The position numbers and the translations under genes were made by a program. The notes under the pieces are model-generated. The model saw only the letters and a list, made by a program, of their open reading frames with translations. It made no database searches and was not told where the DNA came from. Of a stretch of DNA of 64,000 nt, positions 38,607 to 47,900 are shown piece after piece. This stretch comes from Oscillospiraceae bacterium (GTDB taxonomy: Bacteria; Bacillota; Clostridia; Oscillospirales; Oscillospiraceae): positions 31,876 through 95,875 of the forward strand of contig JAFSUG010000003.1 in NCBI GenBank assembly GCA_017445385.1, read 5' to 3'. How positions within the stretch are numbered: the stretch's first letter is position 1; the number at the start of each line of letters is the position of its first letter.

Positions 38607-40451
38607 ATGAAGCATGAAACGAGCAGGGAAAAAGCGTTTTTCGGATCGCGCCGCGCAAGGGCGCAGCATGATCCGCTTGAAGTATTGGAGGGGAAAACGG
38701 CGATGAAGCTGACGGAGCAGTTTTGCGAAGATTTGATCGCGCTGGCGGATCGGATGGCGCCGGTGATCGGGCGCGATGCGGAAACGCAGACGGTTATGGA
38801 GATCCTTTGCAGAAAGAGCAAGAATAACCCTGCGCTGATCGGAGAGCCGGGCGTTGGGAAAACGGCGATTGTGGAGGGGCTTGCGCAGCGCATGGCAAAA
38901 GGCAACGTGCCGATGCTGCTGCGCGGGAAGCGGCTGCTTTCGCTGGACATGGCAAGCCTGCTCGCAGGGACGAAATACCGCGGCGAATTTGAAGAGCGCG
39001 TGCGCGACGTGATCCAGGAGATCCGCCGAAGCGGTAATATCATTCTGTTTATCGACGAGCTGCATACGATCGTCGGCGCAGGTTCGGCGGAAGGCGCAAT
39101 CGACGCGGCGAATCTCTTCAAGCCTGCGCTCGGGCGCGGCGAAATTCAGATCATCGGCGCAACAACGCTGGAGGAATACAGAAAGTATATCGAGCGCGAT
39201 GCCGCGCTTGCGCGGCGATTCCGCGCGGTGACCGTGCGCGAACCCACGCAGGAGGAAACGATCCGAATTTTGCAGGGGCTTCGCCCCGGGCTTGAGATGC
39301 ACCACCGCCTTGCAATCTCGGATGCTGCCATCTCGGCAGCGGTTACGATGTCCTGCCGCTATCTATCGGGGAGCTTTTTGCCCGATAAGGCAATCGACCT
39401 GCTCGATGAGGGCGCAAGCGCATCGCGCCGCCATGTTGTTGCGGCGGAGGAGATTGCGGAGGCGGTTTCCAAGCGGACGGGAATCCCGGTTGGAAGACTG
39501 CAAGCTTCGGAGCGGCTGCGGATGCAGGAGCTGGAATCGGTGCTGGGATCGCGCGTGATCGGGCAGGAGGGGGCGGTGCGCGCGGCCTGCGCTGCGGTGC
39601 GGCGCGGACGGCTCGGCTTGCGCGATCCGGATCGGCCGGTTGCGTCGATGCTCTTCGTCGGACCTACGGGTGTGGGTAAAACGGAGCTGTGCAAGGCGCT
39701 TGCCGAAACGGTTTACGGGACGAAAGACGCGCTGATCCGCATGGACATGTCGGAATTCGGCGAGCGGCACAGTGTATCGCGGCTGCTCGGAGCGCCGCCG
39801 GGATACGTTGGCCACGGCGAGGGCGGCGAGCTTACGGAAAAGGTGCGCCGCAGGCCTTACAGCGTCGTGCTGTTCGATGAGATCGAAAAGGCGGATCGGG
39901 AGGTCTGCGCAATCTTGCTGCAAATCATGGATGACGGCGTTTTGACCGATGCAACCGGCAGAAAAACGGATTTTCGGAACGTGATTCTCGTTATGACGTC
40001 CAACCTCGGCGCGGCGGAGCATTCGGTCGGCTTTGAGCAGAGCTTGTGCGGCGGTCGGCTGGATGGGGCGCTGAAAGCGCACTTTTCGCCGGAATTTTTG
40101 GGCAGGGTTGATTGTGTTGCGCGGTTTGAGAGCCTGAGCCGCGAAACGATGGAGCAGATCGCGCGGAAGGAGCTTTCCGCGCTGCGGCAGCGCGCGGAGA
40201 AAAGCGGCGTGCGGATGGAGCTGGGGGAGGCGGTTGCCGGATGCCTTGCTGCGCAGTGCGGCGCGGAGGGCGGCGCGCGCCATCTGCGCGGGCTGATCCG
40301 CGATGCGGTGGAAGATCCGCTGACCGAGCTGCTGATCACGTCCCCGGAAACGGAGGCTGTTTGCGTGGCGGTTGAGGCGGATCGTGTAACGCTCCGGCAG
40401 CGCGATCCGCAGCGAAAGCCGCGGCTGCTGTCGCCTGTTGCAGAGTTATAG
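38607..40451 (+). CDS. Clp ATPase without the N-terminal substrate domain
   Basis: A 614-residue Hsp100 unfoldase with two AAA+ modules: GEPGVGKT and ILFIDELHT in the first, GPTGVGKTE and VVLFDEIEK in the second. The usual ClpC/ClpA N-terminal repeat domain (about 140 residues) is absent and the middle coiled coil between the modules is very short. After sensor TSNLGA there is VGF, equivalent to the IGF/VGF loop that docks on ClpP, so it probably feeds ClpP. GGAGGG lies 6 nt before the ATG at 38607; 69 nt of open frame upstream do not fit the family. Confidence 0.88.
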   Translation: MKHETSREKAFFGSRRARAQHDPLEVLEGKTAMKLTEQFCEDLIALADRMAPVIGRDAETQTVMEILCRKSKNNPALIGEPGVGKTAIVEGLAQRMAKGNVPMLLRGKRLLSLDMASLLAGTKYRGEFEERVRDVIQEIRRSGNIILFIDELHTIVGAGSAEGAIDAANLFKPALGRGEIQIIGATTLEEYRKYIERDAALARRFRAVTVREPTQEETIRILQGLRPGLEMHHRLAISDAAISAAVTMSCRYLSGSFLPDKAIDLLDEGASASRRHVVAAEEIAEAVSKRTGIPVGRLQASERLRMQELESVLGSRVIGQEGAVRAACAAVRRGRLGLRDPDRPVASMLFVGPTGVGKTELCKALAETVYGTKDALIRMDMSEFGERHSVSRLLGAPPGYVGHGEGGELTEKVRRRPYSVVLFDEIEKADREVCAILLQIMDDGVLTDATGRKTDFRNVILVMTSNLGAAEHSVGFEQSLCGGRLDGALKAHFSPEFLGRVDCVARFESLSRETMEQIARKELSALRQRAEKSGVRMELGEAVAGCLAAQCGAEGGARHLRGLIRDAVEDPLTELLITSPETEAVCVAVEADRVTLRQRDPQRKPRLLSPVAEL

Positions 40452-40518
40452 AAAAAATGTTCGAAAATAAGAAAAGCAACGGGAATCTCTTTTCCGAAAA
40501 TTGCTTGAAAACCCTTAT

Positions 40519-40545
40519 GGCACCGCTGTTTGCGGTGCTTTTTTC
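40519..40545 (+). terminator. Terminator after the Clp ATPase gene
   Basis: GCACCGC pairs with GCGGTGC around TGTTT and is followed by six T, separating the Clp gene from the dcw cluster. Confidence 0.85.
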
Positions 40546-40594
40546 ATGCGCGAAAAAAAGACGAAATAAATCAAAAAATTTTTCAAAAAGGCAT

Positions 40595-40623
40595 TGCAAT
40601 CTCACAAGAAACATAGTATAGTA
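40595..40623 (+). promoter_or_regulatory. Promoter of the dcw cluster
   Basis: TTGCAA is followed after 17 nt by TATAGT within the repeat-like ATAGTATAGTATAG. It lies about 70 nt before mraZ. Confidence 0.6.
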
Positions 40624-40629
40624 TAGTCA

Positions 40630-40678
40630 AGTGGAGCGAAATGGAGCAAAAACCCACTTAAATGGATTAAAGTGGAGC
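40630..40678 (+). promoter_or_regulatory. Probable MraZ operator: GTGGAG-type direct repeats
   Basis: GTGGAG at 40631, ATGGAG at 40641, ATGGAT at 40662 and GTGGAG at 40672 form two pairs with exact 10-bp spacing. MraZ binds tandem TGG-containing repeats at this spacing upstream of its own gene in other bacteria. The repeats lie just downstream of the -10 box, a position suited to repression. Confidence 0.65.
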
Positions 40679-40691
40679 AGGAGGTGGCACA

Positions 40692-41108
40692 ATGTACGGC
40701 AAATACCATCACAGCGTAGACAGCAAGGGCCGAATTTTCGTGCCATCGAAGCTGCGCGATGAGCTCGGCGAAACGTTCTATGTGATGCCGGGTACGGATA
40801 CCTGCCTGAACGTTTACAACCGCGAAAGCTGGGAGAGTGTCCAGGAGAAGATCAATGCGATTCCGCTTTCCAAGCGCGGCGACCTGCGCATCTTCCTTTC
40901 CAACATCTTTGAATGCACGCCGGATAAGCAGGGAAGATTCCTTCTGCCTGCTGAGCTTCGGGAATATGCCGCGCTCGGGCAGGAGGTTACCTTCCTCGGC
41001 CAGGGCGACCACGCGGAGATCTGGGCAAGCGATGCGTATCGCGGCGATGAAGAGAAGAAGCTCTCGCCGGCTTATATGCGCTCTATGATGGAGGCGCTTG
41101 AAATCTGA
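40692..41108 (+). CDS. mraZ: Transcriptional regulator MraZ
   Basis: A 138-residue protein made of two AbrB-like SpoVT modules, each with a DxKGR-type core: DSKGRIFVPSKLR near 10-22 and DKQGRFLLPAELR near 78-90. It represses the dcw operon in E. coli. AGGAGGTG precedes the ATG, and the stop overlaps rsmH in a TGATG junction. Likely autoregulated through the repeats just upstream. Confidence 0.96.
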   Translation: MYGKYHHSVDSKGRIFVPSKLRDELGETFYVMPGTDTCLNVYNRESWESVQEKINAIPLSKRGDLRIFLSNIFECTPDKQGRFLLPAELREYAALGQEVTFLGQGDHAEIWASDAYRGDEEKKLSPAYMRSMMEALEI

Positions 41109-42040
41109 TGGCGTTTTCACATAAATCGGTGCTGCTCAATGAATGCATCGAGGGGCTGAACATTCGGCCGGACGGCGTTTACCTGGATGGCACGCTCGGC
41201 GGCGCGGGGCATTCCAAAGAGATTGCAAAGCGCCTCACAACCGGACGGCTGATCGGCGTGGATCGTGATCCGATCGCGCTGAAGGCGGCAGGCGAACGCC
41301 TTGCCGAATGGGCGGATAAAGTAACGCTGATCCATGATAATTTTGAAAATCTTTCGGCAATCCTGCGCTGCGCCGGCGTCCACGGCGTAGACGGGATGCT
41401 TTTTGACCTCGGCGTTTCCTCGCCGCAGCTTGATGAAGCGCAGCGCGGCTTCAGCTATATGGCGGATGCGCCGCTGGATATGCGCATGAACGGCGAAGAC
41501 CGGCTCACGGCGCATGAGGTTGTAAACGAATGGCCGAGAGAAGAACTCCGCCGCATTTTCTTTGAATACGGCGAAGAGCGATATGCGCCGCTGATTGCTG
41601 CAGCGATTGAGCGCCGCAGAGCGGAAAAACCGATTGAAACAACGCTGGAGCTTGCCGAGATCATCCGCGGCGCAATGCCGCCGCAGGCGCTGCGCGAAAA
41701 GCAGCACCCGGCAAAGCGCACGTTCCAGGCGATCCGCATTGCGGTCAATGATGAACTCGGCGCGGTACGCCGCATGATGGAGGCGGCGCCCGATTTGCTC
41801 AATCCGGGCGGACGGCTTTGCGTGATTTCTTTCCATTCGCTGGAAGACCGTATTGTAAAAACGGAAATGCAGGCAGCGGCAAAGGGCTGCACCTGCCCGC
41901 CGGAGTTTCCGGTATGCGTTTGCGGAAAGAAACCGAAGCTCCGCATCCTTACAAGAAAACCGATCGTTTCCGCTAATGCGGAGCTGGATGAGAACCCCAG
42001 AGCGCGAAGCGCAAAGCTGCGCATTGCGGAAAAAATATAA
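41108..42040 (+). CDS. rsmH: 16S rRNA (cytosine-1402-N4) methyltransferase
   Basis: A 310-residue methyltransferase (MraW) that modifies the same nucleotide as RsmI, encoded 4 kb away. It has the SAM loop DGTLGGAGHS, FDLGVSSPQLD, and the C-terminal ISFHSLEDRIVK motif. It starts within the mraZ stop and is second in the dcw operon, as in most bacteria. Confidence 0.97.
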   Translation: MAFSHKSVLLNECIEGLNIRPDGVYLDGTLGGAGHSKEIAKRLTTGRLIGVDRDPIALKAAGERLAEWADKVTLIHDNFENLSAILRCAGVHGVDGMLFDLGVSSPQLDEAQRGFSYMADAPLDMRMNGEDRLTAHEVVNEWPREELRRIFFEYGEERYAPLIAAAIERRRAEKPIETTLELAEIIRGAMPPQALREKQHPAKRTFQAIRIAVNDELGAVRRMMEAAPDLLNPGGRLCVISFHSLEDRIVKTEMQAAAKGCTCPPEFPVCVCGKKPKLRILTRKPIVSANAELDENPRARSAKLRIAEKI

Positions 42041-42056
42041 AGACGGAGGAATAAAC

Positions 42057-42584
42057 ATGGCTTCGATGCATGCGCAGTCCCAACCGCTGTTTAACGGCGC
42101 GGCGGCATATCAGGTGCAAACTGTCGGCTCGGCTGTCCGCCAGCCGCAGCGCAGAACGCTTCCGCAGGAGCGTTCGCATCGCCGTGCGGCGGAGCAGCCG
42201 CGCGCGCTTTCCATGCCGCTGACGGCGCTTTGCATTCTCGGAGCGGTTTGTGTTATGGTGATCCTCGTTTTCGCGCATATGCGCCTTTACACGATTACCT
42301 CCGAAAACAGCGCGATGCGCGCGGAGCTCACGGAGCTGGAAGCGCAGCGTTCAAAGCTGCAGGGGCAGTATAACGGCATGATCAACTATCGTGAGATCGA
42401 AACCGAAGCAACCACGCGCCTCGGCATGGCAAAGCCGAACGGCAGCCAGACGGTGTACGTGAACCTTGCCGGCAGCGACCGCGGCGAAGTGCTCGGCGGC
42501 GAAGACGTTTTCGGCTGGACGGCGGAGCTGTTCTCCGATGCGTTTTCCAATTTGTCGGCATACTTATCCGCGCCGGCAACATAA
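42057..42584 (+). CDS. ftsL: FtsL-like cell division protein
   Basis: A 175-residue single-pass protein: a basic cytoplasmic N terminus of about 50 residues, a membrane segment (about 53-73, LTALCILGAVCVMVILVF), an external coiled coil (about 78-110) and a short C-terminal region with ATTRLGMAKPN, the typical FtsL/DivIC element. FtsL proteins are poorly conserved in sequence; position between rsmH and the PBP supports the call. The ATG at 42057 follows GGAGGA; 81 nt of open frame upstream overlap rsmH. Confidence 0.85.
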   Translation: MASMHAQSQPLFNGAAAYQVQTVGSAVRQPQRRTLPQERSHRRAAEQPRALSMPLTALCILGAVCVMVILVFAHMRLYTITSENSAMRAELTELEAQRSKLQGQYNGMINYREIETEATTRLGMAKPNGSQTVYVNLAGSDRGEVLGGEDVFGWTAELFSDAFSNLSAYLSAPAT

Positions 42585-42628
42585 GAATAATTGAAAGCGC
42601 GGAGCGTGTCCGCGGGAATATGCAAAAT

Positions 42629-42666
42629 CCGGAGCGGTTGCCGGTGGGTGTCCGCTCCGGTTTTTG
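42629..42666 (+). terminator. Terminator-like hairpin inside the dcw cluster
   Basis: CCGGAGCGG pairs with CCGCTCCGG across 14 nt and is followed by five T, between ftsL and the PBP gene. It could reduce read-through or act as an attenuator. Confidence 0.7.
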
Positions 42667-42708
42667 GAAATTTCAGCAAGAATTGTATTTGTTTTTGCGA
42701 GGTAGAAA

Positions 42709-45042
42709 ATGAGCAATTCCGATAAGAAGCAAACCGAACAGCGTAAGACCGACCGGATAAACCGGCAGGTTGTCAGCCGCACGATGATCCTGATGATCCT
42801 GTGCGGCGTCTGTGCGTTTTTAGGGCTGCTTGCGGCGCTGTTCAATCTGATGGTTTTGCACCATGAGGAGTATGAAAAAAAGGCGATCCGCAATCAGACC
42901 TCCAGCATCGCCGTCCGCGCAACGCGCGGCGTGATTTACGATTGCAATATGAATATCCTCGCGTCGTCCTATACCGTGCAGGACGTTTACGTCAATCCGC
43001 AGGAGATCGAAAAAGCCGGAGAGGATACAGGACTCATGGCTTCGCGGCTGAGCGAAATTTTGGAGGTTGACCGCGATACAACCTTGCAGCGCATCCTCGA
43101 TACGGATTACGCCTATAAGCCGATCCGCAAGAAGATCCCGCAGGAAACGGCGGATAAGCTGCTGGAATACGTCAACACAACCGGCGTGCAGGGCATCTAC
43201 ATGGAGCCGTCGCAACAGCGGTATTACCCCTATGGCTCGCTTGCGGCGCAGGTGCTCGGCTTTGTAAACAAAGATGACATCGGCGGCGAGGGACTGGAAG
43301 CGTACTACGAAACTACGCTTGAGGGCAATTCCGGCAAAGTGATCAAAACGCGCGGCAACAACGGAACGGCGATGCTCTATACCTATGAGAAGTATTACGA
43401 TGCATCCAACGGCAACAACCTCGTTCTTACGATCGATTCCACGGTGCAGTATTATCTGGAAAAGAATCTGCAGTCCGCAATCGACCGTTATACGATTGAA
43501 AACGGCGGCTTTGCGCTTGTTATGGACGTAAACACGGGCGCGATCCTCGGCATGGCAACGCTCGGCAGCTTCGATCCGAACGACTATCTCGAAGTTTATG
43601 ATACCGCGAAAGCGGAGCAGCTTGAAGCGCTCTATCAAAGCGCAATCGCAAGCCCGAAGGGGAGCGAGGCGTATACGGAGGGACTTAACGAATACAACAG
43701 CAAAATGGCAACGGCGCGCCTGAAGCAGTGGCGCAATCGCGCGGTCTCCGATGGTTATGAGCCGGGCTCAACGTTCAAGCTCATCACGCTTGCCTCGGCG
43801 CTCAATGAAAACGCCGTTACGCTGAACGATACGTTCTACTGCGGCGGCGCGGCGGACTTCCAGGGCCGCTCGCAGACGCTGCACTGCTGGAAGCACGAGG
43901 GCCACGGGCAGCAGTCCACGGCGCAGTCGCTCGGCAATTCCTGCAACATCGCGTTTGCGAATATCGGCCTCAAGCTCGGCGGGCAAAAATTCTATGACTA
44001 CGTGAACGCCTTCGGGCTGACGGAGAGCACGGGCGTGGATCTTCCCGGCGAGGGCAAGGGCTACTTCTTCTCAAAAGACCTGCTCACCGGCGCGTCCACT
44101 GCATCGCTGATTTCGGCATCGTTCGGGCAGACGTTCAAAATCACGCCGCTGCAGCTTGTCCGCGCGGTTTCCGCAATCGTAAACGGCGGCTATCTCCTTG
44201 AGCCGTACGTTGTTGCGGAGGTGCAGGACAGCGAGGGCAATACCATTGAAAAAACAGAGCCGCATATTCTGCGGCAGGTTATCAGCGAGCAGACCTCCGC
44301 AACGATGCGGACGCTGATGGAGTTCGTTGTAACCGATGGCACGGCAACCGCCGCGAAGACGGCTGGCTACCGTGTCGGCGGCAAGACCGGCACCTCCGAA
44401 AAAATCGATGAATACGATGCAAACGGCAACCAGGTTGAAGATAAAATGGTCTCGTTCATCGGCGTTGCGCCGATCAACGATCCGAAGTATGCGGTGCTCG
44501 TTGTTCTCGATACGCCGAGCCGCGCAACCGGCCTATACATCGGCGGCGGCGCAATGGCGGCGCCGACTGTAAAGGATATTTTCACGGATATTTTGCCGCA
44601 CCTCGGCGTTGAGCCGGATTACGGCGCGGATGAGATCAGCGCGGTCAACGTTGTTGTTCCGAACGTTCTCGGCATGACGGCGGATGAAACGGCAACTGCG
44701 CTGAAGGAGCGGAGCCTGAAATTCCGCTCGGTCGGCAGCGGCGAAACGGCTACCGGCCAGATTCCGGCGGCAGGCGCAAGCATTCCGGGCGATTCCGAGA
44801 TCGTCGTCTACTTCGGCGGCGAAGCGCCGGAGGAAACGGTTACCGTTCCGGATTTCCGCGGTATGACGGTTTCGCAGGCAAGGGATGCCGCCTCGTATTA
44901 CGGGCTTTATATCCAGGCGCGCGGCACGGATAAGATTTCCGGCTATATCTACGTGACCTATCAGGGCACGGAGCCGGGCACGGAAGTTCCGCGCGGCTCA
45001 ACGGTGAACGTGGAATTTACGAATAACAGCGTACAGGACTGA
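42709..45042 (+). CDS. ftsI: Class B penicillin-binding protein (FtsI/SpoVD type) with two PASTA domains
   Basis: A 777-residue septal transpeptidase. A membrane anchor (about 26-50) is followed by the PBP dimerisation domain, then the transpeptidase domain with the SxxK motif GSTFK, the SxN motif in GNSCN and KTGT. Two C-terminal PASTA modules (about 645-705 and 710-775) complete it. Bacillus has both pbpB and spoVD in this location; only one gene is present here, so it may serve vegetative division, sporulation or both. GAGGT precedes the ATG. Confidence 0.94.
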   Translation: MSNSDKKQTEQRKTDRINRQVVSRTMILMILCGVCAFLGLLAALFNLMVLHHEEYEKKAIRNQTSSIAVRATRGVIYDCNMNILASSYTVQDVYVNPQEIEKAGEDTGLMASRLSEILEVDRDTTLQRILDTDYAYKPIRKKIPQETADKLLEYVNTTGVQGIYMEPSQQRYYPYGSLAAQVLGFVNKDDIGGEGLEAYYETTLEGNSGKVIKTRGNNGTAMLYTYEKYYDASNGNNLVLTIDSTVQYYLEKNLQSAIDRYTIENGGFALVMDVNTGAILGMATLGSFDPNDYLEVYDTAKAEQLEALYQSAIASPKGSEAYTEGLNEYNSKMATARLKQWRNRAVSDGYEPGSTFKLITLASALNENAVTLNDTFYCGGAADFQGRSQTLHCWKHEGHGQQSTAQSLGNSCNIAFANIGLKLGGQKFYDYVNAFGLTESTGVDLPGEGKGYFFSKDLLTGASTASLISASFGQTFKITPLQLVRAVSAIVNGGYLLEPYVVAEVQDSEGNTIEKTEPHILRQVISEQTSATMRTLMEFVVTDGTATAAKTAGYRVGGKTGTSEKIDEYDANGNQVEDKMVSFIGVAPINDPKYAVLVVLDTPSRATGLYIGGGAMAAPTVKDIFTDILPHLGVEPDYGADEISAVNVVVPNVLGMTADETATALKERSLKFRSVGSGETATGQIPAAGASIPGDSEIVVYFGGEAPEETVTVPDFRGMTVSQARDAASYYGLYIQARGTDKISGYIYVTYQGTEPGTEVPRGSTVNVEFTNNSVQD

Positions 45043-45056
45043 TCGGGAGGAAACAT

Positions 45057-46505
45057 ATGAAACTCGCGCAGCTTTTAGAGGGAATCAGCGTTCAAAAATG
45101 CACGGCTTCAGCCGATCTTGAAATCGGCGGCGTGTGCTATGATTCGCGCGCGGTGAAGCCCGGTGATCTTTATGTTGCGGTTGTCGGCTACGTGACAGAC
45201 GGCCATAAATACATCGCCTCTGCGGTTGCAAACGGCGCAGCCGCCGTGCTTTGCCAGGTGAAGCCGGAGGAGAATGTACCATATATTCTTGTGGAAGATT
45301 CGCGCACGGCGCTTGCCGATCTCGGCGATAACTGGTTCGGTCATCCTTCCAAAAAGCTCACGATGATCGGCGTTACGGGCACGAACGGCAAAACCACCGT
45401 TACGTATCTGCTGAAATCCGTCCTTGAAAAAACGATCGGTGCAAAGGTCGGCTTGATCGGCACAATTCAGAATATGATCGGCAGCGAGGTGCTCCCGACG
45501 GAGCATACAACGCCCGAAAGCTTTGAGCTGCAATCGCTCCTGCGGCAGATGGTGGATAGCGGCTGCACGCACGCGGTTATGGAGGTTTCCTCCCATGCGC
45601 TCGTGCTGCATCGCACGCGCCATATCCATTTCAAGGTGGGCATCTTTACCAATCTGACGGAAGACCATCTGGACTTCCATAAAACGATGGAAAACTACCG
45701 TAAGGCGAAGGAGCTGCTGTTCCGCGATTGCGATACCGGCGTTTTCAATCTCGATGATCCGGCTGCGCCGCTGATGATGGAAAGCGCGCCCTGCGAGAAG
45801 CTCACCGTATCGCTCGGCAAAAACGAAGCAGATCTCTGCGCAAGAAACTTGCGCCTTGAGCCGGACAGTGTGCTGTTTGACGCTGTGATCGGCAGCGAGA
45901 TCAGCCGCTTCAGCCTCGGCATTCCCGGAAAATTTTCCGCGTATAACGCGCTTTGTGTGATCGGCGCCGCAAAGGCGCTTGGCATTCCGCTTGCGCTGAT
46001 CGCCGACGCGCTTTCGAAAAGCGAAGGCGTAAAGGGCAGGGTAGAGGTTGTGCCTACGCCCGGCAAGGATTATACGATTCTGATTGACTACGCCCATACA
46101 CCGGACGCGCTGGAAAACGTGCTCAATGCCGTCCGCGATTTCTGCCCCGGCAGGCTGATTGCGCTGTTTGGCTGCGGCGGTGACCGCGATCCCTATAAGC
46201 GCCCGATCATGGGTAAAATCGGCGCGGACCTTGCGGATTTCGTTGTGTATACCTCGGATAATCCGCGCACGGAAGACCCAAACGAGATTCTCAACCAGGT
46301 CGTTTCCGGCGCAAAGGGTACAAAAACCCCCTACGTTGTGATCGAAAACCGCCGCGAGGCGATTCGCTGGGCAATGGACCATGCGGAAAAAGGTGATATA
46401 ATCGTTTTGGCAGGCAAGGGCCATGAAACCTACCAGATCATCGGAAAAGAGAAAACGCATCTTGATGAACGCGAAGAAGTTGCGGCACATTTACAGGGAG
46501 CGTGA
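45057..46505 (+). CDS. murE: UDP-MurNAc-tripeptide synthetase (meso-DAP adding)
   Basis: A 482-residue Mur ligase with ATP-binding GTNGKTT and the central domain ending in DNPRTEDP. The DNPR motif is that of meso-diaminopimelate-adding MurE, so the cell wall is probably of the DAP type. GGGAGG precedes the ATG. It is followed 3 nt later by murF. The N terminus matches the UDP-binding domain. Confidence 0.97.
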   Translation: MKLAQLLEGISVQKCTASADLEIGGVCYDSRAVKPGDLYVAVVGYVTDGHKYIASAVANGAAAVLCQVKPEENVPYILVEDSRTALADLGDNWFGHPSKKLTMIGVTGTNGKTTVTYLLKSVLEKTIGAKVGLIGTIQNMIGSEVLPTEHTTPESFELQSLLRQMVDSGCTHAVMEVSSHALVLHRTRHIHFKVGIFTNLTEDHLDFHKTMENYRKAKELLFRDCDTGVFNLDDPAAPLMMESAPCEKLTVSLGKNEADLCARNLRLEPDSVLFDAVIGSEISRFSLGIPGKFSAYNALCVIGAAKALGIPLALIADALSKSEGVKGRVEVVPTPGKDYTILIDYAHTPDALENVLNAVRDFCPGRLIALFGCGGDRDPYKRPIMGKIGADLADFVVYTSDNPRTEDPNEILNQVVSGAKGTKTPYVVIENRREAIRWAMDHAEKGDIIVLAGKGHETYQIIGKEKTHLDEREEVAAHLQGA

Positions 46506-46508
46506 ATT

Positions 46509-47900
46509 ATGAGCTGGACACTGAAGCAGTTGGCGCACTGGTGCGGCGGTAAGGTGCAGCCGGAATTTGAAAACGTAGAGATCACCGCCATTACAACCGA
46601 TTCGAAAAAGGCGGCAAAGGGCAGCTTGTTCGTTGCACTGATCGGCGAAAAGCACAACGCGCATAAGTTTATTCCCGATGCGCTGAAAGCAGGCGCGTCC
46701 GCCGTGCTCGTTTCCGAGCCGCAGGACGCTGCGATCGCGCAGATCGTTGTGGATAACACGCACGATGCCTACGGCGCGCTGGCAGCCGGCTACCGCACGG
46801 CGCTGGAGCCGGTTGTCGTCGGCATTACGGGCAGCGTCGGTAAAACCACAACGAAGGAAATGACCTACGCCGTTCTGAATACCACCTATAAAACGCAGAA
46901 GAGCGAGGGCAATCATAACAACGATATCGGTGTTCCGATGTCGATTTTAGAGCTGCCGGAGGATACGCAGTATGCCGTTTTGGAAATGGGCATGAACCAT
47001 TTCGGCGAAATGGCGTACCTGACCTCCATCTCGCGCCCGAATATCTCCGTGATTACGAACATCGGTACTTCGCACATCGAATACCTCGGTTCACGCGATG
47101 GCATATTGCAGGCGAAGATGGAGATCGTGCAGGGAATGTCCAAAAAAGACGTGCTCGTGCTCAACGGTGATGAGCCGCTGCTCTGGAATCAGCGCGAGCA
47201 GTCGAAGCTCAAAACCTACTTTTTCGGCGTGGAGAATCCGCTTTGCGACGTGCTCGCCGAGGATATTCAGCAGCTTGACGGCGGCATGAGCTTCCGCGTG
47301 CGCGGCATGGGGCATCAGTTTGAAATATTCCTTCCGACGGACGGCATCCACGCGGTATATGACGCGCTTGCGGCAGTTACCGTGGGTATGCTCTGCCGCG
47401 TGAAACCGGAACGGATGCAGCAGGCGCTCAGCCGGTTCCGCAACACGGGTATGCGGCAGGAGGTCAGCACGGTTGGAAACGTCACGCTGATTGCCGACTG
47501 CTACAACGCAAGTCCGGAATCCATGGATGCGGAGCTGAATGTGCTTGGAAGCTGGAACTGCACGGGGCGGCGCATCGCCGTGCTTGGCGATATGCTGGAG
47601 CTTGGCAACCGCAGCATGGCGGAGCATTACCGCATCGGCAGGATCGCCGCGCAGAAGGCGGATATGGTCTATACCTACGGCAGCTATACAAAGCGGCTGC
47701 TTACCGGCTGCATTACCGGCGGTATGGCATCAGAAAATTGCCGCCATTTCGAAACGCATGAAGACCTCGCGCGTGCGCTTGAGGCAATCGTGAAAGACGG
47801 CGACGTTCTGCTCTTTAAGGGCAGCCGCGGCATGAAGATGGAAAACGCGCTGGAGCTTCTGCGCGAAAAACTGAAAGAGAGACAGGAGAAATCCGTATGA
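46509..47900 (+). CDS. murF: UDP-MurNAc-tripeptide-D-Ala-D-Ala ligase
   Basis: A 463-residue Mur ligase with ATP-binding GITGSVGKTTTKE and the C-terminal domain containing DCYNASPESMDAEL, typical of MurF. It adds D-Ala-D-Ala to the muropeptide. The stop overlaps the mraY start by 4 nt. Confidence 0.97.
   Translation: MSWTLKQLAHWCGGKVQPEFENVEITAITTDSKKAAKGSLFVALIGEKHNAHKFIPDALKAGASAVLVSEPQDAAIAQIVVDNTHDAYGALAAGYRTALEPVVVGITGSVGKTTTKEMTYAVLNTTYKTQKSEGNHNNDIGVPMSILELPEDTQYAVLEMGMNHFGEMAYLTSISRPNISVITNIGTSHIEYLGSRDGILQAKMEIVQGMSKKDVLVLNGDEPLLWNQREQSKLKTYFFGVENPLCDVLAEDIQQLDGGMSFRVRGMGHQFEIFLPTDGIHAVYDALAAVTVGMLCRVKPERMQQALSRFRNTGMRQEVSTVGNVTLIADCYNASPESMDAELNVLGSWNCTGRRIAVLGDMLELGNRSMAEHYRIGRIAAQKADMVYTYGSYTKRLLTGCITGGMASENCRHFETHEDLARALEAIVKDGDVLLFKGSRGMKMENALELLREKLKERQEKSV

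Noticed and set aside
45108..46490. 460-codon open frame opposite murE
   Set aside because: Antisense shadow of a clearly recognised Mur ligase; no start context and a biased composition.
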